NCBI RefSeq assembly: GCF_011516735.1
Contig: NZ_WOSX01000001.1
Location: forward strand, 62,001-126,000
Source: Acetobacter fallax
GTDB taxonomy: Bacteria; Pseudomonadota; Alphaproteobacteria; Acetobacterales; Acetobacteraceae
Direction: 5' to 3'
Length of the DNA: 64,000 nucleotides
The notes under the pieces are model-generated. The model was given only the letters and a program-made list of their open reading frames with translations, had not been told where the DNA came from and searched no databases. The position numbers and the translations under genes are program-made. Of this stretch, positions 35,467-43,419 are shown one piece after another. Numbering within the stretch: the first letter of the stretch is position 1; each line of letters starts with the position of its first letter.

Positions 35467-37785
35467 TTGACCTCTGACGAGATTATCGACCCGACCTCGC
35501 ATAGCGATGTCTCTTTACGCAGGAAATTCATTCAGGTCGGTGTTCCGGTTCTGGGTGTGTTGCTTATTCTGGCGACGATTGGCGGTATCGGGTGGCACAC
35601 TTACCAGACGACCCGTGAAGGCGTACTGCAACTGACGAGACAGTTACTGACGTCTGTTCAGCGCTATGTTGTTCAGGATGTATCGGATTATCTCGCGGCC
35701 GCGACTCTTGGCGGATCATTTGCAAAGGATTTCGTAAGTCACGCTCCGCCTGCTGTCACACGCAATGCGTTTTATGCTTACGGCGCATCGATGCTCAGGC
35801 TCGTGCCACAGATCCAGTCTTATTATCTCGCCGACCAGAACGGTGGGTTTATTCTCGTTGAACGTGATCCCAACGGAAAAGGCCTTGAATACACGGAACT
35901 ACGTTCGACAGCGTCAGGCGGTATTTTTCATCATGAATTCCGTGACGAAAAAGGCAAGGTTATCCGAACAGAGGAAAACCCGGCTGATAATTATGATCCC
36001 CGTGTACGGGCCTGGTATGCCAACGCCATCAATCAGGACACTGTCGCCTGGTCAGCACCAACGATTTATCTCACAACACGACAACTGGTGATCACGGCCT
36101 CAACGTCCCTGACCGGTAACGATGGTCTGCGGCGCGTTTTTGCTATCAATGTTTCGCTTAATCTTCTGAGTCAGTTCCTTGATGGTCTGAAGATCAGTCA
36201 GAACGGTAACGCCATTATCCTTGACGGTAGCGGACATATTATAGCGGGCCATGATTTTTCAAAGATCGTCGCGAGAGCCGGAAACGATCCGTCAAAGATG
36301 GTTCTTGATCCGAACACACAGGGGGCATTCCAGCGGGTTTACGACCGGTACCGCGTTCGTGGCGTGGGTTCTCATCCATTCACTTATGACGATAAAAACT
36401 ATATCGGAATGGCTCAGACACTGCCGTCAACGAACGGCTGGGTTGTTCTCATTGTCGCGCCCGAGAACGATTTTGCGAGCTTTGCCCGACAGAGCGGTCG
36501 GGAAAGCCTTCAGTTTTCTATTATCATTGTTGTGCTTGCCGTCGTTCTGGCAGGTCTTCTTGCCCGGCAGAGTCGCCGGACCGAACATGTGAATCAGGCA
36601 TTTGTTCGTCAGAAGGCGCAGACGGACATGGAAGCGGCAGCACTTCAGCAGGTGGCGATTTCACCTGGCCTTCTGGACGTATCGGAAGAGGCGCTTGTCC
36701 TGACCGAAGAACTGACGCGCGTGACCGGAGCCCGGCGGGCGTCTCTGTGGCGCATGCTGCACGACGGAACGGCGCTGATCTGCGAAGACAATTTTGATGC
36801 CCGTGTTGAGGGACACTCCGGCGGATTCGAATTATCCCGCAAGGATATGGAGGATTTCTTCAAACTTCTGGACGCCGGCGCGATTGTCTCGGTGACATCA
36901 GCAGGTTCTGATCCGCGCACAGCATCATTTGAGCGATCTGTGATGCGGGATGCCGGCACGCGGTCACTTATGGTTTGTCCGATTCGGGGCACGAACAACG
37001 GACGAACTGAAATTGTGGGTGTGCTGACCCTGGAGGATGCCCGTTCTGCTCCTTATCTTGTTTATTTCCTGGAAATCATCTCCGCGATTACCGCTATACG
37101 GTTCAGCGGAACCGCTGAAGTCGTTGACAGCGAAAAAGAAGCTGCCCCGGATGCGAGCGCCGCAGCGGCACTTCCTGCACCTCGCTTCGACGAAACGCTG
37201 ATGCAGGCCCCGACGGCGGGGGATGAAATCGGACAGGGTCTTTATCCGAGCGTTGCCGTCATGGTGATTACATTCTCAGATCCTGTCATGGAGAGCGACG
37301 ACAACGTTGCGACGCTGCTGCCACTGATCGACCGTATCGCGTCAGAGGTGCAGGATATTGCTCGTCGTTACAATCTGTTCTCCGTAAAAGTCGCCGGGCA
37401 TCGCCTGATCTGCATGGCGGGTTGCACCAGAGAATCCGATCCTACAGCGGTCTGGCGTCTGGCGGAGGCTGCCCTTGCTCTGCGTGAAACCTGCATGATG
37501 CTGCTGTCTTCAGCCAATATTGAACCGATATTCAGCATTGGCATGGATTTCGGCCCGGCGATGGGTGGAGAACTTGGCAGCGATCCGAAAATATTCAATC
37601 TCTGGGGGGAGACGGTGACACTGGCTGAGCTCATGGCTCAGGGGGCTCCGGATGTCGGCACGATCGAGGTGACAGAGCGGGTCTATCAGGCGCTGCGGAA
37701 CCGCTATCTGTTCCGTAGTCGTGGGTCTTTCTATGCGCCACGTTCAGGCACGGGACGGGTCTATGTGCTCGCGTCACGCCGGTGA
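35467..37785 (+). CDS. Membrane receptor: Cache-like sensor, GAF, degenerate class III nucleotide cyclase domain
   Basis: A 772-residue inner-membrane receptor. TM1 is about residues 22-42, a large extracytoplasmic Cache-like region about 45-330, TM2 about 346-368, a GAF-like domain about 395-545, and a class III adenylyl/guanylyl cyclase fold about 595-765. The cyclase active site is mostly lost. The first metal Asp remains (Asp605, TFSDPV) and the Lys at 641 is kept. The second metal Asp is His645 (KVAGHR instead of K..GD). The base-reading Asp is Asn711 (FNLWGE), and the transition-state Asn/Arg pair is Thr718/Leu722. I infer a non-catalytic signalling domain. The TTG at 35467 is preferred because GGGGAAGG precedes it. 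GTG 35434 is also open. The stop overlaps the MlaE-type gene by 4 bases. Confidence 0.82.
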   Translation: MTSDEIIDPTSHSDVSLRRKFIQVGVPVLGVLLILATIGGIGWHTYQTTREGVLQLTRQLLTSVQRYVVQDVSDYLAAATLGGSFAKDFVSHAPPAVTRNAFYAYGASMLRLVPQIQSYYLADQNGGFILVERDPNGKGLEYTELRSTASGGIFHHEFRDEKGKVIRTEENPADNYDPRVRAWYANAINQDTVAWSAPTIYLTTRQLVITASTSLTGNDGLRRVFAINVSLNLLSQFLDGLKISQNGNAIILDGSGHIIAGHDFSKIVARAGNDPSKMVLDPNTQGAFQRVYDRYRVRGVGSHPFTYDDKNYIGMAQTLPSTNGWVVLIVAPENDFASFARQSGRESLQFSIIIVVLAVVLAGLLARQSRRTEHVNQAFVRQKAQTDMEAAALQQVAISPGLLDVSEEALVLTEELTRVTGARRASLWRMLHDGTALICEDNFDARVEGHSGGFELSRKDMEDFFKLLDAGAIVSVTSAGSDPRTASFERSVMRDAGTRSLMVCPIRGTNNGRTEIVGVLTLEDARSAPYLVYFLEIISAITAIRFSGTAEVVDSEKEAAPDASAAAALPAPRFDETLMQAPTAGDEIGQGLYPSVAVMVITFSDPVMESDDNVATLLPLIDRIASEVQDIARRYNLFSVKVAGHRLICMAGCTRESDPTAVWRLAEAALALRETCMMLLSSANIEPIFSIGMDFGPAMGGELGSDPKIFNLWGETVTLAELMAQGAPDVGTIEVTERVYQALRNRYLFRSRGSFYAPRSGTGRVYVLASRR

Positions 37786-38747
37786 CAGAGGAGCGGACAT
37801 CAGGATCAGGCGGCGACCAGGAGCAGGACGGACGGCCCGAAGAGCATCCGGCGAACCAGCAGGGACATGCGGCAGCAGGGCAGGGGCAATCTCCGGAGCA
37901 GCCTGCCGGGGTCTTTCATCCCGATGAGGATCAGCTCCCGTCGAATCCTACGGTCGGGCAGTATATCCTGCGCTTTCTGGGCTCGACGGGTGCTCTCGTC
38001 CGGCGTCAGGTCTGGTTCCTGCTTATTATGCTGGGCACAATCTGGGGTGTCGTAAATGAGAGTATGCGCCCTGGCAACTGGCGCCGCACGGTACGCTATG
38101 AGTTTCAGATGACGCTGTCATCGGTGACCGTCGGCGGCCTTCTCAGTACGCTGGTCACGGGCACTCTCACGGGTGTTGCTGTCGTTTCTCAGGCGATTTA
38201 CTGGCTCGGTTTTGCCGGAATGGCAAAGATGACAGGCTCTATCCTTGTCTCCGTTATCGTCCGCGAAATTGCCCCGATCCTGGTCGGTGTGCTGATGCTG
38301 GGACGGAGCGGGATGCTGTCACTTGCTGAAATCGGCAGTCTCACGATCGGGGGCCAGATTCGTTCCCTTCAGGCTGAAGGGCTTGACCCGTTTCTGCTGC
38401 TTGTTCTGCCACGGACCATGGCGTTCATGGTGTCAGGATTTACGCTGGGCATCCTGTTTTCTGTCGCGTCACTGACGACGGGGTATATCATCAGCCGCGC
38501 TTCCGGCGCTCTGTCGAACTCGCTTCTGTCATTTTTCTACGATGTGGCCACTGCGATGACGCCGGCCGACTACATCGTGATCCCGCTGAAATTTACCATC
38601 GTAGGATTTCTCGTCGGACTTGGATGCTGTGTCAGCGGTCTCACCGCTTCCAGCGAGGATACTCTCGCGACAATGCTTCCCCGTGGTTTTTCACGTGGCA
38701 TGCTCATCGTCATGGCGGTGAGCGTGCTGTTCAGCCTGAAACTGTGA
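37782..38747 (+). CDS. MlaE-family lipid ABC transporter permease
   Basis: The inner-membrane permease of an MCE-type phospholipid transport complex. About 55 polar, Gln/Gly/Pro-rich residues form an unusual disordered N-terminus. The MlaE core follows: LLSTLVTGTLTGVAVVSQA, VIVREIAPILVGVLMLGRSG (the conserved EIGP-like segment) and EIGSLTIGGQIRSLQAEGLD. There are five or so membrane segments. Its GTG start lies in the last codons of the receptor gene (37782-37785 overlap), so the two are probably translated together. It heads the transporter part of the operon. The next gene encodes the ATPase-like subunit. Confidence 0.9.
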   Translation: MTEERTSGSGGDQEQDGRPEEHPANQQGHAAAGQGQSPEQPAGVFHPDEDQLPSNPTVGQYILRFLGSTGALVRRQVWFLLIMLGTIWGVVNESMRPGNWRRTVRYEFQMTLSSVTVGGLLSTLVTGTLTGVAVVSQAIYWLGFAGMAKMTGSILVSVIVREIAPILVGVLMLGRSGMLSLAEIGSLTIGGQIRSLQAEGLDPFLLLVLPRTMAFMVSGFTLGILFSVASLTTGYIISRASGALSNSLLSFFYDVATAMTPADYIVIPLKFTIVGFLVGLGCCVSGLTASSEDTLATMLPRGFSRGMLIVMAVSVLFSLKL

Positions 38748-38817
38748 GGGAAGCCGGAATGTCTTTCCCGCGACCACGCCTGCGTCCGCCACATCCTGCC
38801 GGAAAGGAACTGCGCCT

Positions 38818-39516
38818 GTGAGCCGCCGGTCTGGTCCGATGCTGGAACTTATGAATGCGACACCTTTTTTTGAAGATAGTGGTCTGCCGCCGGTCGCTCT
38901 GAATCTGCGCCTGATGCCCGGAGAGTGCATGGTCGTCGAGACGCGGGATATGCCGCGGGCGACAATGTTTGCTGATCTGTGTTCGGGTCTGATTCCGTTG
39001 AATAACGGGACAGTAAAGGTCATGGGGCTGGACTGGACATCTCTCGATGTCAAACGCGGCAACGCGCTGCGAGGCCGGATCGGGCGGATCACCCGTCGGG
39101 CGAGCTGGACCAATCTGTTTGGCGCGCATGTGGAACTGATGCTGAGGGAACTGCATCATACCACACGATCAATCGACGACATCACAGGTGAGACGCTTCG
39201 GATGTGTGAAAGATTCGGGCTACCGGGAGTTCCTGTGGATACGCCGGAACGCCTCTCTTACACCGATCTGGCACGGGCGAACTGTGTCCGGGCATTTATG
39301 GGGAAGCCGGACCTTCTTTTGCTTGAAGACCCTCTGGAATATGGAACGGCCGATCTTTCCCTTCCGTTCCTGGAGTGTCTGACCGAAGCGCGTGACCGCG
39401 GGGCTGCGGCTCTCTGGTTCGTGCGGGATGCCTCTGTGTGGCAAGCCTACCGGGAGGCGGTTAACGCCCACTGGAGACTTGCGGATGATGGACTCATAAC
39501 GGTACGGATGCACTGA
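38818..39516 (+). CDS. Degenerate MlaF-like ABC ATPase subunit (probable pseudo-ATPase)
   Basis: A 232-residue protein at the MlaF position that keeps the outline of an ABC ATPase (ALNLRLMPGECMVVETRDMP corresponds to the strand-P-loop region) but not its catalytic residues. Walker A reads ETRDMPRATM (41-50), with Arg47 for the Lys and no glycines. The LSGGQ signature is LSYTDLARA (146-154). Walker B is LLLLEDPLEYG (166-176), with Asp-Glu inverted. The H-loop site reads WFVRDAS. The gene is intact and has AAGGAA 8 bases before its GTG, so the losses look selected rather than decayed. It probably cannot hydrolyse ATP. Confidence 0.75.
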   Translation: MSRRSGPMLELMNATPFFEDSGLPPVALNLRLMPGECMVVETRDMPRATMFADLCSGLIPLNNGTVKVMGLDWTSLDVKRGNALRGRIGRITRRASWTNLFGAHVELMLRELHHTTRSIDDITGETLRMCERFGLPGVPVDTPERLSYTDLARANCVRAFMGKPDLLLLEDPLEYGTADLSLPFLECLTEARDRGAAALWFVRDASVWQAYREAVNAHWRLADDGLITVRMH

Positions 39517-40469
39517 TGTTTCAGATCAGATTACGGCAGAAAGGCGGCCGCCCACTCATCCATCTCCGATATGCCGATGAGTGGGTCGGGCTGCTTGTGC
39601 TGATCAGCCTCATGCTGTTTGTCGCAGCCGTCATTGAAGCGGGCGTACTCAGTGACTGGCTCAGTCCACCTGCGCGCCTGCGGGTTATTTTGCCGGAATC
39701 AGGTGTCGGTGGTCTGACCGTTGGCGGCGATGTGCAGATTCTCGGTGCCCATGCCGGCACGATCAGGGGTATCAAACTCAATCCGACCGGGAAGATGTAT
39801 GCGCAGGTCGATCTTGATCCCCAGGTCGAACCATTCCTTCGGCGGGATAGCAAGGCCGTTATTCGCAAGCAGTTTGTCGTTGCCGGTGCCAGCTATCTGG
39901 ACCTGACACGCGGTTCAGGCGAACCCATGAACTGGGATTACGCAGTAATCGACGCCGTGACTGAGCCGAGCCCGACCGACATGATCACACAGACTCTGAA
40001 AGACATTCAGGCACAGGTGATGCCGGCGATCGCGAGCGCGCGGCACATGATGGCGCAGCTCGACGAGACGATTACCGACATGCATGAGGGCAAGGGCAGC
40101 GTCGGACAGCTTATGACGAACGACAAGCTCATCAAACAGGCTGAGGCAACGATTGTCTCGCTGAACGACGTGATCGACCGTCTGAAACCGCAGGAAGATC
40201 AGTTGCGTGCGATTCTGACGAAGACTGATGCGACGATGGCAAACGTGAAGTCTGCAAGTGGAGACCTGAAGAAGGCGACGCCGCGTCTTCCTTCCATCAC
40301 GCGGAGTACCGACGAGGCGCTCGCTGATGCCCCGGCCCTGCTGACTCAGGCCCAGACGACACTTTATACCTTGCAGAAACTGACCGATCAGTTGCGCGGA
40401 TTGTGGTTGCTTGGGGGACACAAGACTTCCGAGGCGCACCGTCTGCCAGCACATCGGGTGACACCATGA
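39516..40469 (+). CDS. MCE/MlaD-family periplasmic substrate-binding protein
   Basis: A 317-residue protein anchored by one N-terminal helix (EWVGLLVLISLMLFVAAVIEAG). An MCE domain (about 50-150) with LRVILPESGVGGLTVGGDVQ, the strand pattern AQVDLDPQVEPF and QFVVAGASYLDLTRG follows. The C-terminal half is helical (KTDATMANVKSASGDLKKAT) and may form a tunnel or coiled coil, as in longer MCE proteins. The ATG overlaps the preceding stop by 1 base. It presumably binds lipid in the periplasm for the MlaE-type permease. Direction of transport is not predictable. Confidence 0.88.
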   Translation: MFQIRLRQKGGRPLIHLRYADEWVGLLVLISLMLFVAAVIEAGVLSDWLSPPARLRVILPESGVGGLTVGGDVQILGAHAGTIRGIKLNPTGKMYAQVDLDPQVEPFLRRDSKAVIRKQFVVAGASYLDLTRGSGEPMNWDYAVIDAVTEPSPTDMITQTLKDIQAQVMPAIASARHMMAQLDETITDMHEGKGSVGQLMTNDKLIKQAEATIVSLNDVIDRLKPQEDQLRAILTKTDATMANVKSASGDLKKATPRLPSITRSTDEALADAPALLTQAQTTLYTLQKLTDQLRGLWLLGGHKTSEAHRLPAHRVTP

Positions 40470-41470
40470 TGCGTGGAAACCCGCTCTTCCGGCTTTCGGT
40501 CATGCTGTTGCCACTCTGGGCCGGTCTTTCAGGCTGTAGCGGCGCGGCAAAGGATGACACCGTGCAGGAACAGGACACGGCTTATACCCAGGCGATGGAT
40601 GGGGGCAGGCAGGCTCTGGCCATTGAGCGTTATTCCGTCGCGGAACGGGAATATCGGGAAGCGGTGCGTCTGGCTCTCCGCCGTGATGATCCGTCGGCAA
40701 TAGGTGATGCCGCCTATGATCTTGCTGTTACGCAACTGGCGGCAGGGGACGCCGCCCAGGCGCTGGTAACGGTTCAGCAGGCCCGTGATACGCTGCGGAT
40801 GCGCGTCGGGCAGACTGCCATTGTTCCGGGAGGACTTCCTGGCTCTTCTGCATCGGTTACGGCGGGAAAGACATCGACATCAGGGAAGACGGTCAATCCT
40901 GATTCCGGCGCGCTCGATCTTGTCAGTGCGGCGGCGCTTTATCGGCTTGGACGGCTTGATGAGGCAGCCGGCCCTGCCAGACAGGCTTCTTTGTCAGACC
41001 AGACTGATATCGCGCTGCGCGGTTCGTTCATCGCCGGACTTGTCGCCGCAGGACGAAATGACAGCGCCACTCTCAACGCAGGTATTCATGCGCTGGCAGC
41101 CGTTAAGCCGCCGCAATCCGCCGTTTTACGTGGAGATCTTGCTGAATTGCAGGCGCTTGCAATACTGAACACTAATCCTGCAAGTGCGATGGATTTCGCC
41201 GCCAGTTCTGTGGATCTTCGTCGTGAAACGGGAGACTATCGGGCTATGGCACGGGCTCTGTCGGTCGAGGCGCGTGCCGCTCAGGCGGCAGGGCAGGGAG
41301 CCAGGGCATCGGCATTACTGGCCCAGGCAGCTCAAAGCCTGGGAGCACGCGGTGGTGGAGATGGAACTCCTGACCCACTGGCAACCCGATACATGCGGGA
41401 CGCACAACTCTCCGTGCCTCTTCAGCCGTTTGACATCAGGGAAGTGTCTCATGATTCAACCTCACCCTGA
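40466..41470 (+). CDS. TPR-like lipoprotein in the MCE operon
   Basis: A 334-residue predicted lipoprotein, lipobox LSGC (Cys24), starting at the ATG at 40466 that overlaps the MCE stop. The mature part is Ala/Leu-rich and helical, with repeats that look like TPR/Sel1 units: ALAIERYSVAEREYREAVRL, AIGDAAYDLAVTQLAAGDAA, AAALYRLGRLDEAAGPARQA. A Ser/Thr/Gly linker (SSASVTAGKTSTSGKTVNPD) sits in the middle. I recognise no named family. In position it replaces the ABC_trans_aux/PqiC-like lipoprotein of the second Mla operon, and it may bridge to the outer membrane. Confidence 0.72.
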   Translation: MMRGNPLFRLSVMLLPLWAGLSGCSGAAKDDTVQEQDTAYTQAMDGGRQALAIERYSVAEREYREAVRLALRRDDPSAIGDAAYDLAVTQLAAGDAAQALVTVQQARDTLRMRVGQTAIVPGGLPGSSASVTAGKTSTSGKTVNPDSGALDLVSAAALYRLGRLDEAAGPARQASLSDQTDIALRGSFIAGLVAAGRNDSATLNAGIHALAAVKPPQSAVLRGDLAELQALAILNTNPASAMDFAASSVDLRRETGDYRAMARALSVEARAAQAAGQGARASALLAQAAQSLGARGGGDGTPDPLATRYMRDAQLSVPLQPFDIREVSHDSTSP

Positions 41471-41663
41471 ACAACCAATATCGGATCAGATAATGAAAAC
41501 CGGAAAAACAGCCGGAAGACTGGGCCGCTGCATCGTCATTCTGACTGTGCTGACTGGCCTTGCGGCATGCGCGGATGACCCGGCGCAGGATCACCAGCTT
41601 CATCCGAAGCACCATCATGGTCAGAAAGCACCGAAATGGTATAAGCCGCCCCCGGTCAAATAA
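41451..41663 (+). CDS. Small His/Pro-rich lipoprotein
   Basis: A 70-residue product from the ATG at 41451 (AGGGAAG site 8 bases upstream), or 56 residues from the in-frame ATG at 41493. A hydrophobic signal ends in the lipobox TGLAAC. The mature tail of about 30 residues is rich in His, Lys and Pro (DHQLHPKHHHGQKAPKWYKP). The gene overlaps the end of the TPR lipoprotein gene in another frame and so belongs to the same transcript. Metal binding by the His cluster or periplasmic tethering is possible, but nothing supports a specific function. Confidence 0.6.
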   Translation: MIQPHPEQPISDQIMKTGKTAGRLGRCIVILTVLTGLAACADDPAQDHQLHPKHHHGQKAPKWYKPPPVK

Positions 41664-41883
41664 TGGTTCTGCGGGTAGCTTTTTGCTGTGGCCGATAAGA
41701 AGCCGGGCTCGTCAGTTATGAGGCAGAATTCGGCATGTTTATGCCACTGACAGACGTGTCCGCTTTAATCGCTGGTTTTGAGTAAGTCCTGCCGGAAGAA
41801 AGCAACTTGCCGGGGCTATGTTGCTTCGGGTTAAGCTGCTGCTTCGTTGTTGCTATGTAATGGCTTCAAAACTGTGTTTGCGG

Positions 41884-43368
41884 TCAGGTCATGGCGGGGC
41901 TGATAGCAGAGTGCCGAGAGAGCAATGCCGCGCTCGCCTCGTTCAATCCCACCACCTGCACTTCATGTCCCCGTTTCTGCAACTTTCTGACAATCGTCTC
42001 GATCGCGCCTACAGACGTAATATCCCAGAGATGCGCATCATGAAGATCAAGGATAATGTTCCTAGGACCGGCGAATTCACCGTCTGGCAGGGACGCCGGA
42101 TCATCGTAGTCAATTGCGTCTTCAAGCAGTTCGGATGACGCAAAGAAGATCTCACCCTGCACAGTGTACCGGCGTGTTCCTGTCACAGAATCAGAGGAAC
42201 TCGTCACGCGAAGCATGGAAGAGACACTGGAGGCGAAGAACACGCCGCTGAGCAGGACGCCGGCGGCCACGCCTGCGGCAAGATCATGCGTCACCACCAC
42301 GACAGCCACCGTGACCAGCATAACCGTGCTGGCAAGTCGCGGATGACTCGCAAGGTCACGCAATGACGACCATGAAAACGTGCTGATCGAGACCATAATC
42401 ATGATCGCTACCAATGCGGCCACTGGCACCCGGGCAACCATGGGTCGAAGAGCCACCATCAGCACCAGCAGAAATACGCCGGCCATAAGAGTGGAAAGTC
42501 TGCCCCGGCCGCCATAACGCACATTGCCGACCGTCTGGCCGATCATCCCGCAGCCGCCAATACCGCCAAACAGACCAGCCGCGATGTTTGCTAAGCCGAG
42601 CCCGATGGACTCCCGACGTTTGTCAGAAGGCGTGCCTGTCAGGTCGTCCACCACACGTGCGGTCATGAGACTTTCGAGAACGCCGACCATAGCCATTGCC
42701 AGGGCGTAAGGAAAAATAATTTCCAGTGTTTCCAGCGAAGCAGGCAGATATGGAAACACGAAAGTGGGAAGACCATCCGGCAGATGTCCCAGATCAGCAA
42801 CGGTTGCTACCGGCATCGGGTAAACGGCGACTATCGTGGTGAGGACTGCGATACAGATGAGTGGGGATGGAATGGCCGAAAACACGCGTGGGACGAGATA
42901 AATGATTGCAAGACCGAGCGCGATCAGGACGTAAGTATGCCACGTTACATGCAACATATGCGGCACCTGCGCCGAAAAAATCAGGATTGCCAGGGCATTG
43001 ACGAATCCTGTCCGGACGGGACGGGAGACAAACCGCATCAGTTCCTGAAAGTTCAGCAGCCCGAATATGATCTGAATCGCCCCGCATAGCAGCGTGGCTG
43101 CAAGGAGATATTGCACGCCATGCGCATGAACCAGCCCGGCGACAACGAGGGCGACTGAACCCGCCGCAGCCGAAATCATCGCAGGCCTTCCACCGGCAAA
43201 CGCGATGACAACACTGATAACAAAGGACGCATAAAGTCCGACGGAAGGATCGACACCGGCGGCGAAAGCAAAGGCAATAACTTCCGGAATGAGCGCAAAT
43301 GTTGCAACCAGCCCGGCGAGACATTCACGAACAGGATCAGCTTTCCAGCCGTCGGCGAAAAAAGTCAT
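41884..43368 (-). CDS. SulP-family anion transporter with STAS domain
   Basis: A 494-residue inner-membrane permease of the SLC26/SulP family. It starts with the family segment GLVATFALIPEVIAFAFAAGVDPSVGLYAS and contains GRPAMISAAAGSVALVVAGL and FGGIGGCGMIGQTVGNVRYGG. A cytoplasmic STAS domain follows at about 390-490 (FFASSELLEDAI, NIILDLHDAHLWDITSVGAI). Substrates in the family include sulfate, bicarbonate and dicarboxylates. This sequence alone does not tell which. It is monocistronic, and its stop lies 220 bases from the small lipoprotein gene on the other strand. Confidence 0.93.
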   Translation of the reverse strand: MTFFADGWKADPVRECLAGLVATFALIPEVIAFAFAAGVDPSVGLYASFVISVVIAFAGGRPAMISAAAGSVALVVAGLVHAHGVQYLLAATLLCGAIQIIFGLLNFQELMRFVSRPVRTGFVNALAILIFSAQVPHMLHVTWHTYVLIALGLAIIYLVPRVFSAIPSPLICIAVLTTIVAVYPMPVATVADLGHLPDGLPTFVFPYLPASLETLEIIFPYALAMAMVGVLESLMTARVVDDLTGTPSDKRRESIGLGLANIAAGLFGGIGGCGMIGQTVGNVRYGGRGRLSTLMAGVFLLVLMVALRPMVARVPVAALVAIMIMVSISTFSWSSLRDLASHPRLASTVMLVTVAVVVVTHDLAAGVAAGVLLSGVFFASSVSSMLRVTSSSDSVTGTRRYTVQGEIFFASSELLEDAIDYDDPASLPDGEFAGPRNIILDLHDAHLWDITSVGAIETIVRKLQKRGHEVQVVGLNEASAALLSRHSAISPAMT

Positions 43369-43419
43369 AAGTATTGGGTCCGGATTATTCGAAAGGGCTG
43401 AAAATACAGCCGGTCAGCT

